From: Planctomyces sp. SH-PL62
GTDB taxonomy: Bacteria > Planctomycetota > Planctomycetia > Planctomycetales > Planctomycetaceae
Direction: 5' to 3'
Assembly (NCBI GenBank): GCA_945893075.1
Contig: CAMDDX010000013.1
Span: 1 to 45,387, forward strand
DNA length: 45,387 nucleotides
Shown here: in pieces, positions 32,211 through 41,234 of the stretch
How positions within the stretch are numbered: the first letter of the stretch is position 1
How the letters are laid out: every line of letters starts with the position of its first letter
Made by a program: the position numbers and the translations under genes
The notes under the pieces: generated by a model
What the model was told of the DNA's origin: nothing
The model's database searches: none
The model's input: only the letters and a program-made list of their open reading frames with translations

Positions 32211-34535
32211 ATGCCGCTCACCGTCGCGATTATTGGCAACCCGAACACCGGCAAGAGCACGCTGTTCAACGCGCTGACCGGCTTGCAGGCGCGAGTCGGT
32301 AACTTTCCGGGAGTGACGGTCGAGAAAAAGATCGGCCGCATCAAAGGGACCGCCGAACCGATTGATCTCGTGGACTTGCCGGGGACGTACAGCCTCTCGC
32401 CGCGATCGTTGGACGAAATGGTTTCGGTCAACGTGCTGCTCGGCCGGCAGACCGATATCGGCAAGGTCGATGCGGTGGTCTGCATCCTCGACGCGTCGAA
32501 CTTGGAGCGGAATTTCTATCTCGCCTGCCAAGTGCTCGACCTGGGCCTGCCGACGGTGATCGTGCTCAACATGATTGATGTCGCGACATCGCGCGGAGCG
32601 CGGATCGACATCCCGGCACTCGCCAAAAAACTCGGAGTGCAAGTGGTGGCGACGTCGGCTCACCGCAAGGAAGGATTAGACAACCTCAAAGCCGCGATCG
32701 CCGCCGCTGTGCCGAACGGTCCTGGTCCGCGCCCGCATCCGTTTCCCGAAACTTTTTACGCCGAGTGTCATCAGCTTGCGACGAAGCTCGCCGAGTTGGG
32801 CCGCTCAGACGCTCCCAGTTTTTTGGTGGAGCGTGCGTTGCTGGATGTCGGCGGGTATCTCGAAACCGAATGGCTGGCCGGCCATGACGTGGCCGAACGC
32901 TGGAAGGCCGCGTTGATTGAGTCTCGTGCGCGATTGAAAGACGCGGGCTGCCGCGTCCCGGCCATCGAAGCGAAGGCTCGATACGCTTGGGCGAAACAAA
33001 CGCTGTCCGATGTCGCCACGGCACCGGCCGCGCGAGCCGAAACATTCAGCGACCGAGTGGATCGCGTGCTGACGCATCGCTTCGCGGGGTTGCTGATCTT
33101 CGCCGTGCTGATGGTTGTCGTCTTTCAGGCGATCTTTTCGTGGGCCAAGCCGCTGATGGATTTGTGTGGAGCAGGGCAATCGGCCGTCTCAGGCTTGGTC
33201 GCGTCGCTCATTTCGCCGGGGACGTTTCGGAGTTTGCTAACCGACGGAGTTGTCGCCGGTGTCGGTGGCGTGTTGGTGTTTGTGCCGCAAATCGGGATGT
33301 TGTTCTTTTTCATCGCGTTGCTGGAGGACTGCGGCTATCTCGCTCGCGCCGCGTTCCTGATGGACAAGGTGATGTCGAAGTTCGGCCTCAACGGCAAATC
33401 GTTCGTGCCGCTGATGACGTCCCACGCTTGCGCGATTCCGGGCATCATGGCGACGCGCGTGATTGAAGATCGAAACGCTCGGCTGGCGACGATTTTGGTT
33501 GCGCCGCTGATGAGTTGCTCGGCGCGGTTGCCGGTTTACACGTTGTTCATCTCACTATTCGTGTCCGACGAACCGCTGCTTGGGCTGCGAGGTGCTCGGC
33601 AAGGGCTGACGCTGTTCGCGATGTACGCACTGGGAATCGTCGCGGCGGCGCTGGTCGCGTGGGTGCTGCGGAAGACGATCTTTCACGGCGAGACACCGCC
33701 GTTCGTTATGGAGTTGCCGGCGTACAAATGGCCGTCGCCGTGGATCGTGGCCAGCCGCGTGTGGGATCGCATGATGGCCTTCGTGACTCGCGCGGGGACG
33801 TTGATCTTCGCGGCCGCGATTGTCGTCTGGGCGGGAAGTTTCTTTCCGGGAGATCACTCGCTGGAATTCGAGAAGCAACGCTTCGTCGAACAGACGGAAG
33901 CCACGAAATCCGATCCGCTGAAGTTTCGAGCGATGCTCGAAGAGTCGCTGGGCAAGCTCAACGAGCGAATGGCGGCTCATCCACCGGAGACCGAATCCGA
34001 ACGGGCTGAGTTTCAGCAGAAACTCGCGACCACAGAAGGAGGACTCGCTGACCTCAATGCGGAGTTGAAGCCGCTCGATGATGCTCGCGCGGAAGTGAAT
34101 CGCTTGCGGGCTTCGCTGGTCGAGCAAAGCTTCCTCGGCCGGCTCGGCCATTTGATCGAGCCGATCGTGAAGCCGCTCGGCTGGGATTGGAAGATCGGCG
34201 TCGGCACGCTGCTGTCGTTCCCGGCTCGCGAATTGGTCGTCACGAATTTGGGGATCATTTACGGACTTGGCCAGGATGTGGATGAGAGCAACCAGCAATT
34301 GTGGTCGGCCATTCGCGAGGCGAAGTGGCCCGATGGCCGGCCGGTTTATGGCGTGCCGGTGGCGTTGTCGATCATGGTGTTTTTCTCGCTGTGTGCTCAA
34401 TGTGCGGCGACGCTGATGACCATTCGCCGCGAAACAAACTCTTGGCGCTGGCCGATCGTGACGTTCAGCTACATGACCTTGTTAGCGTACTTTGCAGCGT
34501 TGGTGACGTATCAGGTCGCCATCAGGTTGGCCTGA
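32211..34535 (+). CDS. feoB: Ferrous iron transporter FeoB
   Basis: The 774-residue membrane GTPase has G1 (GNPNTGKST, about 9-17), the switch region (GNFPGVTVEKK), G3 (DLPGTYSL) and G4 (NMID). A helical GDI region follows, and then the permease: GVLVFVPQIGMLFFFIALLE and DCGYLARAAFLMDK with the gate motif SHACAIPGIMATR. A charged helical insert (about 545-640) lies between membrane helices, which I regard as common in this phylum. The protein imports Fe(II) across the cytoplasmic membrane. It forms an operon with two feoA genes upstream and two small genes downstream. Confidence 0.96.
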   Translation: MPLTVAIIGNPNTGKSTLFNALTGLQARVGNFPGVTVEKKIGRIKGTAEPIDLVDLPGTYSLSPRSLDEMVSVNVLLGRQTDIGKVDAVVCILDASNLERNFYLACQVLDLGLPTVIVLNMIDVATSRGARIDIPALAKKLGVQVVATSAHRKEGLDNLKAAIAAAVPNGPGPRPHPFPETFYAECHQLATKLAELGRSDAPSFLVERALLDVGGYLETEWLAGHDVAERWKAALIESRARLKDAGCRVPAIEAKARYAWAKQTLSDVATAPAARAETFSDRVDRVLTHRFAGLLIFAVLMVVVFQAIFSWAKPLMDLCGAGQSAVSGLVASLISPGTFRSLLTDGVVAGVGGVLVFVPQIGMLFFFIALLEDCGYLARAAFLMDKVMSKFGLNGKSFVPLMTSHACAIPGIMATRVIEDRNARLATILVAPLMSCSARLPVYTLFISLFVSDEPLLGLRGARQGLTLFAMYALGIVAAALVAWVLRKTIFHGETPPFVMELPAYKWPSPWIVASRVWDRMMAFVTRAGTLIFAAAIVVWAGSFFPGDHSLEFEKQRFVEQTEATKSDPLKFRAMLEESLGKLNERMAAHPPETESERAEFQQKLATTEGGLADLNAELKPLDDARAEVNRLRASLVEQSFLGRLGHLIEPIVKPLGWDWKIGVGTLLSFPARELVVTNLGIIYGLGQDVDESNQQLWSAIREAKWPDGRPVYGVPVALSIMVFFSLCAQCAATLMTIRRETNSWRWPIVTFSYMTLLAYFAALVTYQVAIRLA

Positions 34536-34536
34536 C

Positions 34537-34610
34537 GTGGGGCAGGTTTTCAACCTGCCCGTCTCGCTCTGACGAACTCGAAAGCCGGGCAGGTTAAAAA
34601 CCTGCCCCAC
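34537..34610. repeat. Inverted repeat E16 after feoB
   Basis: Arms of 24 bases (34537-34560 and 34587-34610) pair with one mismatch; each contains GGGGCAGGTT and AACCTGCCC, so each arm is itself a palindrome. It begins one base after the feoB stop and ends 7 bases before the next start, filling the gap. Confidence 0.86.
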
Positions 34611-34617
34611 GACAGCC

Positions 34618-34833
34618 ATGCCCAACTTCGATACACAAACGCTGGTGGCTCTTGTCTGCGTGGCGGTCGCGCTGGCGGTGCTGCTTCGTCGAACGCTCAA
34701 ATGGTGGCGAGGGCAATCCGCCGGCTGTGGCGGAGGTGGCTGTCACGGCTGCGGCGAGACGAAACCGGCGGTTCAAATGAAGGTGCCGCTGGCGGTGATT
34801 GAATTGGAATCTCACGAAATGACCGAAGAATGA
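34618..34833 (+). CDS. FeoB-associated Cys-rich membrane protein
   Basis: The 71-residue protein has one membrane helix (TLVALVCVAVALAVLLR), then a basic turn and the cysteine cluster CGGGGCHGCG. This matches the small FeoB-associated Cys-rich protein family, whose cysteines may bind iron near the FeoB exit. The stop overlaps the next start by 4 bases (ATGA). It is separated from feoB by a palindromic repeat. Confidence 0.85.
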   Translation: MPNFDTQTLVALVCVAVALAVLLRRTLKWWRGQSAGCGGGGCHGCGETKPAVQMKVPLAVIELESHEMTEE

Positions 34834-35255
34834 CAGACGTTTCTCAGATCACGGACCTGCTCGACATCATCCGCCGCTGCGACGAGGTGCTGGCTCATGC
34901 CTGGATGGTGCGGACCTTCATCAAGCATGGCGAGGAGATCGACGACTACCCGGAGTTAATGGGGATCGTGCGGTCGGTGTTCGATATCTCGCGGGCGCTA
35001 GAGACTCGGCAAGGCGATCCGGTCGGCTACGTGCGGATGCTGAATAAGAAAGTCGGCAAGCTCCGCAAGGCGGCCGAACTGTTCGCGGTCGATGCCTTGA
35101 AGGCGTCGACCCACACGAACTTTCAGCAAGCGGTGAAGTCGATGAATGTCTGCGTGCGCGAGTTGTTGTCGCTATCGGCTCGCGGGCAGGAATTGCTGGC
35201 CGTGTTGCCGCCAACTGCGCTCGCGAGTTCGGATATTGAAGATGGCGACGAGTGA
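34830..35255 (+). CDS. Uncharacterised helical protein of the feo operon
   Basis: The 141-residue, largely helical and charged protein includes LLDIIRRCDEVLAHAWMVRT, YPELMGIVRSVFDISRALET and KSMNVCVRELLSLSARGQEL. There is no signal, membrane segment or metal-binding cluster. No family is recognised. The ATGA overlap with the Cys-rich protein implies co-translation, so a role in iron uptake or its control is inferred from position only. Confidence 0.7.
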   Translation: MTDVSQITDLLDIIRRCDEVLAHAWMVRTFIKHGEEIDDYPELMGIVRSVFDISRALETRQGDPVGYVRMLNKKVGKLRKAAELFAVDALKASTHTNFQQAVKSMNVCVRELLSLSARGQELLAVLPPTALASSDIEDGDE

Positions 35256-35286
35256 CGGGGTCGGCTCCGGGCGGTGCCTGACCCCG
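35256..35286. repeat. Short hairpin E17 at operon end
   Basis: CGGGGTCGG and CCTGACCCCG pair with one mismatch around a 12-base loop. It starts immediately after the stop codon of the last feo-operon gene and may mark the end of the transcript. The GGGGTCAGG text recurs at the ends of E18. Confidence 0.55.
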
Positions 35287-35309
35287 GATAAATGCTGTTT
35301 TGCACTCTC

Positions 35310-36278
35310 TCACTCTTGAGCGGACTCAATCATCGCTCGACGTTGCAGCTTCACAAACGTTTGAAAGCTGCGCGGCATGTCGGAGACGAAACGCAAATCT
35401 TCACCGGAAACCGGATGTTGAAAGCCGAGGATGTGCGCGTGCAGCGCCAGCCGCGTGTGTGGCCAGTCGGGGTGTTTCGAGAGAGTCGGCCGATAGCGGC
35501 GATCGCCGATGATCGGGTGGTCGGCTTCGGACAGATGGACTCGAATCTGATTGCGGCGGCCCGTGTCGAGTTTCACGCGGACGATGGTCGTGTCGGCGAG
35601 TCGTTCCTCGACGGCGAAGTGCGTGATGGCGTGCTCGCCGCCGTCTGGGTTCTCGACCGAGTACCGGCTGAGCCGCTTGCTGGTCGCGAGATAGCTTTCG
35701 TACTGCCCGGCGTCTTCCTGCATCACACCGGCGACGAGCGCGAGGTACACGCGGTCGGGAGCACGCAGACGAAGTTGATCCTGCAACGCTCCGGCAATCT
35801 CAGATTGTTTCGCGAAGACCAGCAGGCCGGAGGTCTCGCGGTCGAGCCGATGCACGACCAACGCTCGGTTGAAGCCGCCGAGATAGCGGGAGACTTCATC
35901 GACGAGCGTATGTGACTCCTGATGCTCGGTCGGCACTGTCAGGATGCCGGCTTGCTTGTCGACGACGATCAGATAGTCGTCCTCGAAGACCACTCGGAAT
36001 GTCTGGCATTGAAACGGGCCTTGAATGGTCTTGCCCTGAAACTTGCCGAGCCATGTCTCGCGGTACTTCCGCTGCGGGTCATATTTGACGTCGACGACGT
36101 CCCCTTCTTTGACGGCGGTGCTGGGTTCGGTGATCGCTCGGCCGTTGATGCTGAGGCAGCCGTTCATGCACATGCCGCGCAGTTGTGAGCGAGACCGGCC
36201 GGTGATCGCTTTCACGATCAGATCGACGCGGCCGGCTTGTTCGGCGGTGACGGTGTGGGTTTTGTGTTCGAGTGGCAT
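35310..36278 (-). CDS. RluA-family pseudouridine synthase
   Basis: The 322-residue protein has an N-terminal S4-type RNA-binding domain (RSRSQLRGMCMNGCLSINGR) and the RluA catalytic domain. The catalytic Asp lies in VVHRLDRETSGLLVFAK. Further blocks are DDYLIVVDKQAGILTVPT, KLDTGRRNQIRVHLSEADHP and IIGDRRY. It isomerises specific uridines in rRNA or tRNA to pseudouridine; RluC/RluD-like specificity cannot be chosen from sequence alone. It is convergent with the feo operon and followed by an rRNA methyltransferase gene on the same strand. Confidence 0.93.
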   Translation of the reverse strand: MPLEHKTHTVTAEQAGRVDLIVKAITGRSRSQLRGMCMNGCLSINGRAITEPSTAVKEGDVVDVKYDPQRKYRETWLGKFQGKTIQGPFQCQTFRVVFEDDYLIVVDKQAGILTVPTEHQESHTLVDEVSRYLGGFNRALVVHRLDRETSGLLVFAKQSEIAGALQDQLRLRAPDRVYLALVAGVMQEDAGQYESYLATSKRLSRYSVENPDGGEHAITHFAVEERLADTTIVRVKLDTGRRNQIRVHLSEADHPIIGDRRYRPTLSKHPDWPHTRLALHAHILGFQHPVSGEDLRFVSDMPRSFQTFVKLQRRAMIESAQE

Positions 36279-36317
36279 TGGATGGAAATCTCAAATCTCA
36301 AATTTCAAATCCCAAAA

Positions 36318-37607
36318 TCAACTCAGTCGCATCCAGGCGGCTTTGAGATAGTCGGATTCGGGGTAATTGGCGGAGACCGGGTGGTCGGGAGACGCACCGG
36401 TGCGGAAAAGGATTTGCATGTCGCGCGGGCCGCGGCGTTGGAAGCCGTTGTCATCGGCGGGGCCGAACGGTTCGCCGGCTTGTCGCGAGGCGGAGTACAG
36501 CAGATGCAAGAAATCCGCGTCTTGGAGTAAGCCGGAGCAACTGCAACTCAGCAACAAACCATCCGGCGCGACCAGTTGCATCGCGAGCCGGTTGAGATCG
36601 AAGTGGCGGCGCGTTCCTTCGTCGAGTTCGGCTCGATTGCGGATCAGCTTGGGGGGATCGAGGATCACGACGTCGAACTGCCGGTTGTTGCGGATCATGT
36701 CGCGCATGTACGGGAAGACGTCGGCTTGCACGAAGTTCACTTTGACGGCGTTGAGCTGCGCGTTGCCGCGCGCGATCTTCAGCGGTTGCTCGTCGAGATC
36801 CACACCGGTGACTTCGCCAGCATTACCGAGACGCTTCGCGGTGATCGCAAACCCGCCGGTGTAGCAGCACAGATCGAGCACGCTCTTGCCGGCGGTGAAG
36901 TCAGCGAGGCGACGGCGATTGTCGCGCTGATCGCAGAAGAAGCCGGTCTTGTGTCCGCCGAGGAACTCGACGCGGAACTTCGTGCCGAACTCCTGTACGA
37001 CGACCGAGCGCGGCAACTCCGGAGAACTCACCGGCTCGGAGGTGAAGCCCTCTTGAGCTTCCGTGTACGGTCCTGGCCGCAGCAGCCAATGCTTCGCGCC
37101 GACGATGCGGGCCAGTCGTTCGAGGATTGCTTGTCCGCGCTGGAAGAGTCCGAGTCCGAAGGCTTCGGCCGAGAGCGTGTCGCCGTAGCGGTCGATGACG
37201 ATCCCGGACAGCCAGTCACCTTCCGCGTGAATGAGCCGGTACGTGTCGGTGACGTCCGGCAGCTTCAGGACGTCGTGTCGCAAACGAACCGCGCGCGTCA
37301 GCAGTTCGTCCCAGAACGCTTCGTCGGGCGGGTTGTCTCCGGCGCGGATGACTCGGACAGCGATTTCCGATTTGGGATTCACGAACCCAAATCCGAGCCG
37401 CTGATTTCTCGGATCGACGAGCGTGACGAGGTCGCCAGGCAGTGCCGGAGGATCGGGCGGACCGGCGATCCGTTTGCGGAAAATCAGCGGGCTGGTTCCC
37501 AGCGAGTTGAGCGTCACATAGGACTCGACATCGCGCGGTTGGTCCAGGGGACGTTGAGCGGTTCGCACCGGGGAGGTCAACGGTTTGTTTCTCAAAGAGG
37601 CTCGCAT
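36318..37607 (-). CDS. RlmI-like class I SAM rRNA methyltransferase
   Basis: From ATG 37607 the protein has 429 residues. It has an N-terminal PUA-type domain (SPLIFRKRIAGPPDPPALPG, LVTLVDPRNQRLGFGFVNPK) and the RlmI/RlmK central EEHEE-type part ending GHKTGFFCDQRDNRR. The Rossmann methyltransferase has SAM motif I VLDLCCYTGGFAITAKRLG and the motif IV DPPK. LLLSCSCSGLL holds the conserved cysteines of m5C-type enzymes. RlmI methylates a cytosine at C5 in 23S rRNA. It lies 39 bases from the RluA-like gene, so the two may be co-regulated. Confidence 0.92.
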   Translation of the reverse strand: MRASLRNKPLTSPVRTAQRPLDQPRDVESYVTLNSLGTSPLIFRKRIAGPPDPPALPGDLVTLVDPRNQRLGFGFVNPKSEIAVRVIRAGDNPPDEAFWDELLTRAVRLRHDVLKLPDVTDTYRLIHAEGDWLSGIVIDRYGDTLSAEAFGLGLFQRGQAILERLARIVGAKHWLLRPGPYTEAQEGFTSEPVSSPELPRSVVVQEFGTKFRVEFLGGHKTGFFCDQRDNRRRLADFTAGKSVLDLCCYTGGFAITAKRLGNAGEVTGVDLDEQPLKIARGNAQLNAVKVNFVQADVFPYMRDMIRNNRQFDVVILDPPKLIRNRAELDEGTRRHFDLNRLAMQLVAPDGLLLSCSCSGLLQDADFLHLLYSASRQAGEPFGPADDNGFQRRGPRDMQILFRTGASPDHPVSANYPESDYLKAAWMRLS

Positions 37608-37670
37608 GAGGTGATGATAACGGTCTCGCGAGGAATGCAGAACGATGACCGCGTGACGCCTGCGCGAGCC

Positions 37671-37798
37671 GGGGTCAGGTGTTCTGATTTCTGTTTTGGC
37701 CCTGCGATTCACCCACGACGCCATTCGCCAGTCAGTCGTGCGATCCAAGTTGAACGTCAATTCGTATCGCCAAAACAGAAATCAGAACACCTGACCCC
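37671..37798. repeat. Long inverted repeat E18 (GGGGTCAGG type)
   Basis: Perfect 30-base arms (37671-37700 and 37769-37798), starting GGGGTCAGGTGTTCTGATTT, enclose a 68-base centre. The right arm abuts the stop codon of the S9 peptidase. GGGGTCAGG termini resemble sequences found next to REP-associated (Y1) transposase genes, so this could be a non-autonomous element of that type. The gap 37608-37798 holds nothing else recognised. Confidence 0.82.
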
Positions 37799-40700
37799 TC
37801 ACCGGTTGGTTGGCAAATGTTGTCGCAGATAGTCGGCCATCAGTTGGTAGAGATGCCGCGTCGTGTTCTGGCCTTCGGAGATGGAATGGCTGCGATTTGG
37901 GTAGGCCATCAAAGAGAACGGTTTGTTGTGAGCGATCAGCTCGTTCATCAACAGTTCGACTCCCTGATAATGGCAGTTGTCGTCGCCGGTGCCGTGGACG
38001 ATCAGCAGGTTGCCTTTCAGGTTTTTGGCGTGCGTGATCGGCGAGCCGCGCGTGTAGCCGTCGGCGTTGTCGTTCGGCAGTCCCATGTAACGCTCTTGGT
38101 AAATCGTGTCGTACATTTTTTGGTTGGGGACCGGAGCGACTGCGATCGCCGTGCGATACAGGTCGGGGAATTGGAAGATGGCGTTCAAGCTGGATGAGCC
38201 TCCGCCGCTCCAGCCCCAGATGCCGATGCGTTCGGGATCGGCTTGCGGCCAGCGTTTGAGCATTTCACGCGTGGCGGCGGCTTGCTCGGTGGGATGCAGG
38301 ATGCCGATTTGACGATGCACGACTTTTCGCCATTCGCGGCCGCGCGGCGACATCGTGCCCCGATTGTCGACGCTCGCCACGATGTAGCCCTGCTGAGCCA
38401 GCATCACATGCCACAGTCCGCGCTTGCTGTTCCAAGCGTCTCGCACCGTTTGGCCATGCGGCTCGCCGTAGACGAAAATCAACAACGGATACTTTTTGAC
38501 GGCGTTTGGATCGAAGCCCGGCGGCTTCAGGCACCACGCATCGAGCAGCAGGTCATTGTCGATGCCCAGCCTCAGGAATTCAGCCTTCGGCCATTTGAGT
38601 GCGCCGAGCGACACACACAGCTTGGAATTGGTGACGAGATTCCGCACCTGCTTGTGGTCTGGCAAACTGATGAGGCTCACGGTCGGTCGACGCGAAAACG
38701 CCGAATACGTGTGGAGCGCAAATTTGCCATCCGGCGAGATGTTGTAGGTGTTCCAGCCAGGCAGGTTGTCCGGCGTCAGCCGCTCCCCTTTCTCGCCGTC
38801 GAGCGTTGCCCGGTAGAGATAACGCTGCGTCGCGTTGTCCGGTGAAGCGGCGTAGTAGATTGCTCCGCTCGCTTCGTCGACCGCTTCGAGGCCGATCATG
38901 TCGAACTGTTCTTGAGTGATTCGGCGAAGAGGTTCCTTCCCCGTCTCCACCAAGTACGGTCTTCGCCAACCGTCTCGTTCGCTGATCCAGAGAAACTGCT
39001 CGCAGTTCTTGATCCAGCGGAAGGGGTTCTCGTTTTCGAGCCATGCCGGATCGGTCTCGGTCAGGATCGTGCGTGTCGCTCCGGTCGCCGGGTCGGCGAG
39101 CATCACGCGGTTCGTGTTCTGCAAGCGGTTGAACTGTTGCAGCGCGACCTGCTTGCCGTCCGGCGTCCACTCCATCTGCGCGAGATAGTGATTTCGCGGA
39201 TCACCGGGGACATCGAGCCATCGCACTTCGCCACCGCCTACGCTGACGACTCCGATGCGTGCTGCCGAGTTTTGTTCGCCGACTTTCGGATACCGAATGC
39301 CGATCGGTTTCGAGTACGAATCGTCGGTGTTGTTGATGAGAAAGAACTCGCGCACGCCTGAGGAATCGAGTTGCCAGAACGCGATCGACTTTCCATCGGG
39401 ACTCCAGCGATAGCCGTCGCGCAGGTCGAGTTCCTCTTCGTAGACCCAATCGGACGTCCCGTTGATGAGTGTGGCCGAACCGTCCGTCGTCAACGCGGTG
39501 ACGTTCATGTCTGAGAGATTCTGGACGTAAAGATTGTTTTCACGCACGAAGGCAACGCGTGACGCATCGGGCGAGAACTTGGCGAACATCAGCGTCGACG
39601 GCTTCGCATCGCCGCCGAGCTTCTTCAATTCGCGAGTCGCGATGTCGAGCACCCAATAATCGCCGCGCGTGTTCCGTCGCCAGACGCGGCGGCTGTTTGT
39701 GAAGATCAGCAGCTTCGATTCGTCGTCGGAGAACTGAAACGATTCGACGCTGAGCGGCTTCTTGTTGCCTTTATCGTCCTTCGCCGCATCGGCCGGAATG
39801 AACGAATCGCCGGGGACGACGATCTTGGTTTCATCGCTCCCCGTGTCGTGCCAGACAATCTGCCGTAGTGCAGGCGGTTCGCCTGCAACCGGCGGCACCG
39901 CAACCGCCGGCTTCGGCCAAGTCTCGAAGGTGAAGTAACCGGCCCCACGCTTTTTCCAGAGAATTGTGCCGACACCCTCTTCGTCGAAGTCTGTGGAATT
40001 GAAGATGCGATCGATCGTCAGGAGTGATTTGTCGATCTCCGCGGTTCGATCCTCGACCTTCTTCTCGGCCTCCTTCGAGCGATTGACTGCCTTCTCTCGA
40101 ATCTGGCGGCGAGCTTCGTTCAATCGTTCCGGCCAGACGAACTTCGGAGCGGTCGTCGGATCATAGCCAGCGAGATGATCCTTCAGTCGCGTGGTTGGCT
40201 TCGTGTAGACGAGCTTTGTCTCGCCGAAGACTTCGCGGCACATCGCGGCGAGGCCGGGGTCGTATTCGAGCAACTCCTCGCGGGTGTTGACGTGATTGTG
40301 GTCGTGATCGTTCTCACGGTTGTTGTCGAACCAGGACTGCACCCCTTCGGCGAAGTATTCGTGATGGTTGGTCGCCGCGTACTTGCCCTTCCAAAGTCCG
40401 GCGGTCATCGCTCGGTCGTAGGTTTCCTTGAGCCGGCGGTCGAAGGCCGGATCGACGTTGACCATGCCGCGCAGATGGATGTTGTGAGCGAACTCGTGAA
40501 TCAGAATGTTCTCGGTCGAGTACGGATCGCCGGGATACGCCAGCAAGTTCTCTTCGCCGCACGAGCAATACGGATCGGTCTGCGAACCGCCGGTCCCGCG
40601 AGCCCGTGCATCCCAGTAATCCTTGGGTTTCAGCCACGCGAACTCGGGCACGTCGGTCGTGAACTCGTTGTGTGCGATGATGCACAGTCGCGAGCCAGAT

Positions 40701-40972
40701 TTGATCATCGCGGCCTTCACATCCGGCCGCTTCGCCAACATCAGATCGACGAGGTACGCCGCCTCTTTGAGCGCGTAATCGTTGACCTTCTCGGATGCGA
40801 CGATCGGATAGCCGCCGGCGTCAATGTACTTCTTGTGAAACGGATCGACTTTCAACTCGGCCGGCGGAGCAGTCACTCGCGGTTCGGCCGCATTCGTCAG
40901 AGAAAGCCCGGTCAAAGCGATCAGGGCAATGACCAACACGGATCGGCGAGTCAGCGTGAGTAGCGAAGGCAT
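37799..40972 (-). CDS. Metallopeptidase-like domain fused to DPP IV/S9 prolyl oligopeptidase
   Basis: The 1057-residue secreted protein (signal SVLVIALIALTGLSLTNAA) has an N-terminal gluzincin-like segment with H159-E160-x-x-H163 (ILIHEFAHNIH) and a candidate third ligand in HHEYFAEG (Glu205 or Glu209). A charged helical linker follows (about 290-340). Next comes a DPP IV N-terminal propeller (RGDYWVLDIATRELKKL, YRWSPDGKSIAFWQLDSS), then an S9 hydrolase domain with Ser about 922 (GWSGGGSSS), Asp about 997 (GTGDD) and His about 1029 (NRSH). S9 enzymes cleave short peptides, often after proline. Two peptidase modules in one chain are unusual. The start is MPSLLTLTRR at 40972. Confidence 0.9.
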   Translation of the reverse strand: MPSLLTLTRRSVLVIALIALTGLSLTNAAEPRVTAPPAELKVDPFHKKYIDAGGYPIVASEKVNDYALKEAAYLVDLMLAKRPDVKAAMIKSGSRLCIIAHNEFTTDVPEFAWLKPKDYWDARARGTGGSQTDPYCSCGEENLLAYPGDPYSTENILIHEFAHNIHLRGMVNVDPAFDRRLKETYDRAMTAGLWKGKYAATNHHEYFAEGVQSWFDNNRENDHDHNHVNTREELLEYDPGLAAMCREVFGETKLVYTKPTTRLKDHLAGYDPTTAPKFVWPERLNEARRQIREKAVNRSKEAEKKVEDRTAEIDKSLLTIDRIFNSTDFDEEGVGTILWKKRGAGYFTFETWPKPAVAVPPVAGEPPALRQIVWHDTGSDETKIVVPGDSFIPADAAKDDKGNKKPLSVESFQFSDDESKLLIFTNSRRVWRRNTRGDYWVLDIATRELKKLGGDAKPSTLMFAKFSPDASRVAFVRENNLYVQNLSDMNVTALTTDGSATLINGTSDWVYEEELDLRDGYRWSPDGKSIAFWQLDSSGVREFFLINNTDDSYSKPIGIRYPKVGEQNSAARIGVVSVGGGEVRWLDVPGDPRNHYLAQMEWTPDGKQVALQQFNRLQNTNRVMLADPATGATRTILTETDPAWLENENPFRWIKNCEQFLWISERDGWRRPYLVETGKEPLRRITQEQFDMIGLEAVDEASGAIYYAASPDNATQRYLYRATLDGEKGERLTPDNLPGWNTYNISPDGKFALHTYSAFSRRPTVSLISLPDHKQVRNLVTNSKLCVSLGALKWPKAEFLRLGIDNDLLLDAWCLKPPGFDPNAVKKYPLLIFVYGEPHGQTVRDAWNSKRGLWHVMLAQQGYIVASVDNRGTMSPRGREWRKVVHRQIGILHPTEQAAATREMLKRWPQADPERIGIWGWSGGGSSSLNAIFQFPDLYRTAIAVAPVPNQKMYDTIYQERYMGLPNDNADGYTRGSPITHAKNLKGNLLIVHGTGDDNCHYQGVELLMNELIAHNKPFSLMAYPNRSHSISEGQNTTRHLYQLMADYLRQHLPTNR

Positions 40973-41234
40973 CTTCGATCTCTCAATTCTCAAGGCAACT
41001 GATTTGGGACGTGCGGACGGCAACGCAAGACGGGATGCCGAGTCTTCGTGGATGGAACGCTCGCCAATATCCCCCAAAGACTGCCGAAAACGCAACCGGT
41101 CGATGAAACGTACTGGCGTGCGGAGCTTGCAGTAAGGCAAGGAAGGCGTCATTGACTTTCACTTGGGATGTGCGATGAATGTCAGAGTACGAAGACGGGC
41201 CAAGTGTCGCAGCCAAATTTAAGGAGCGGTCATC

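Noticed and set aside
36576..37832. 418-codon plus-strand open frame opposite the rRNA methyltransferase
   Set aside because: Antisense shadow; it also runs across the inverted repeat at 37671-37798 into another gene.
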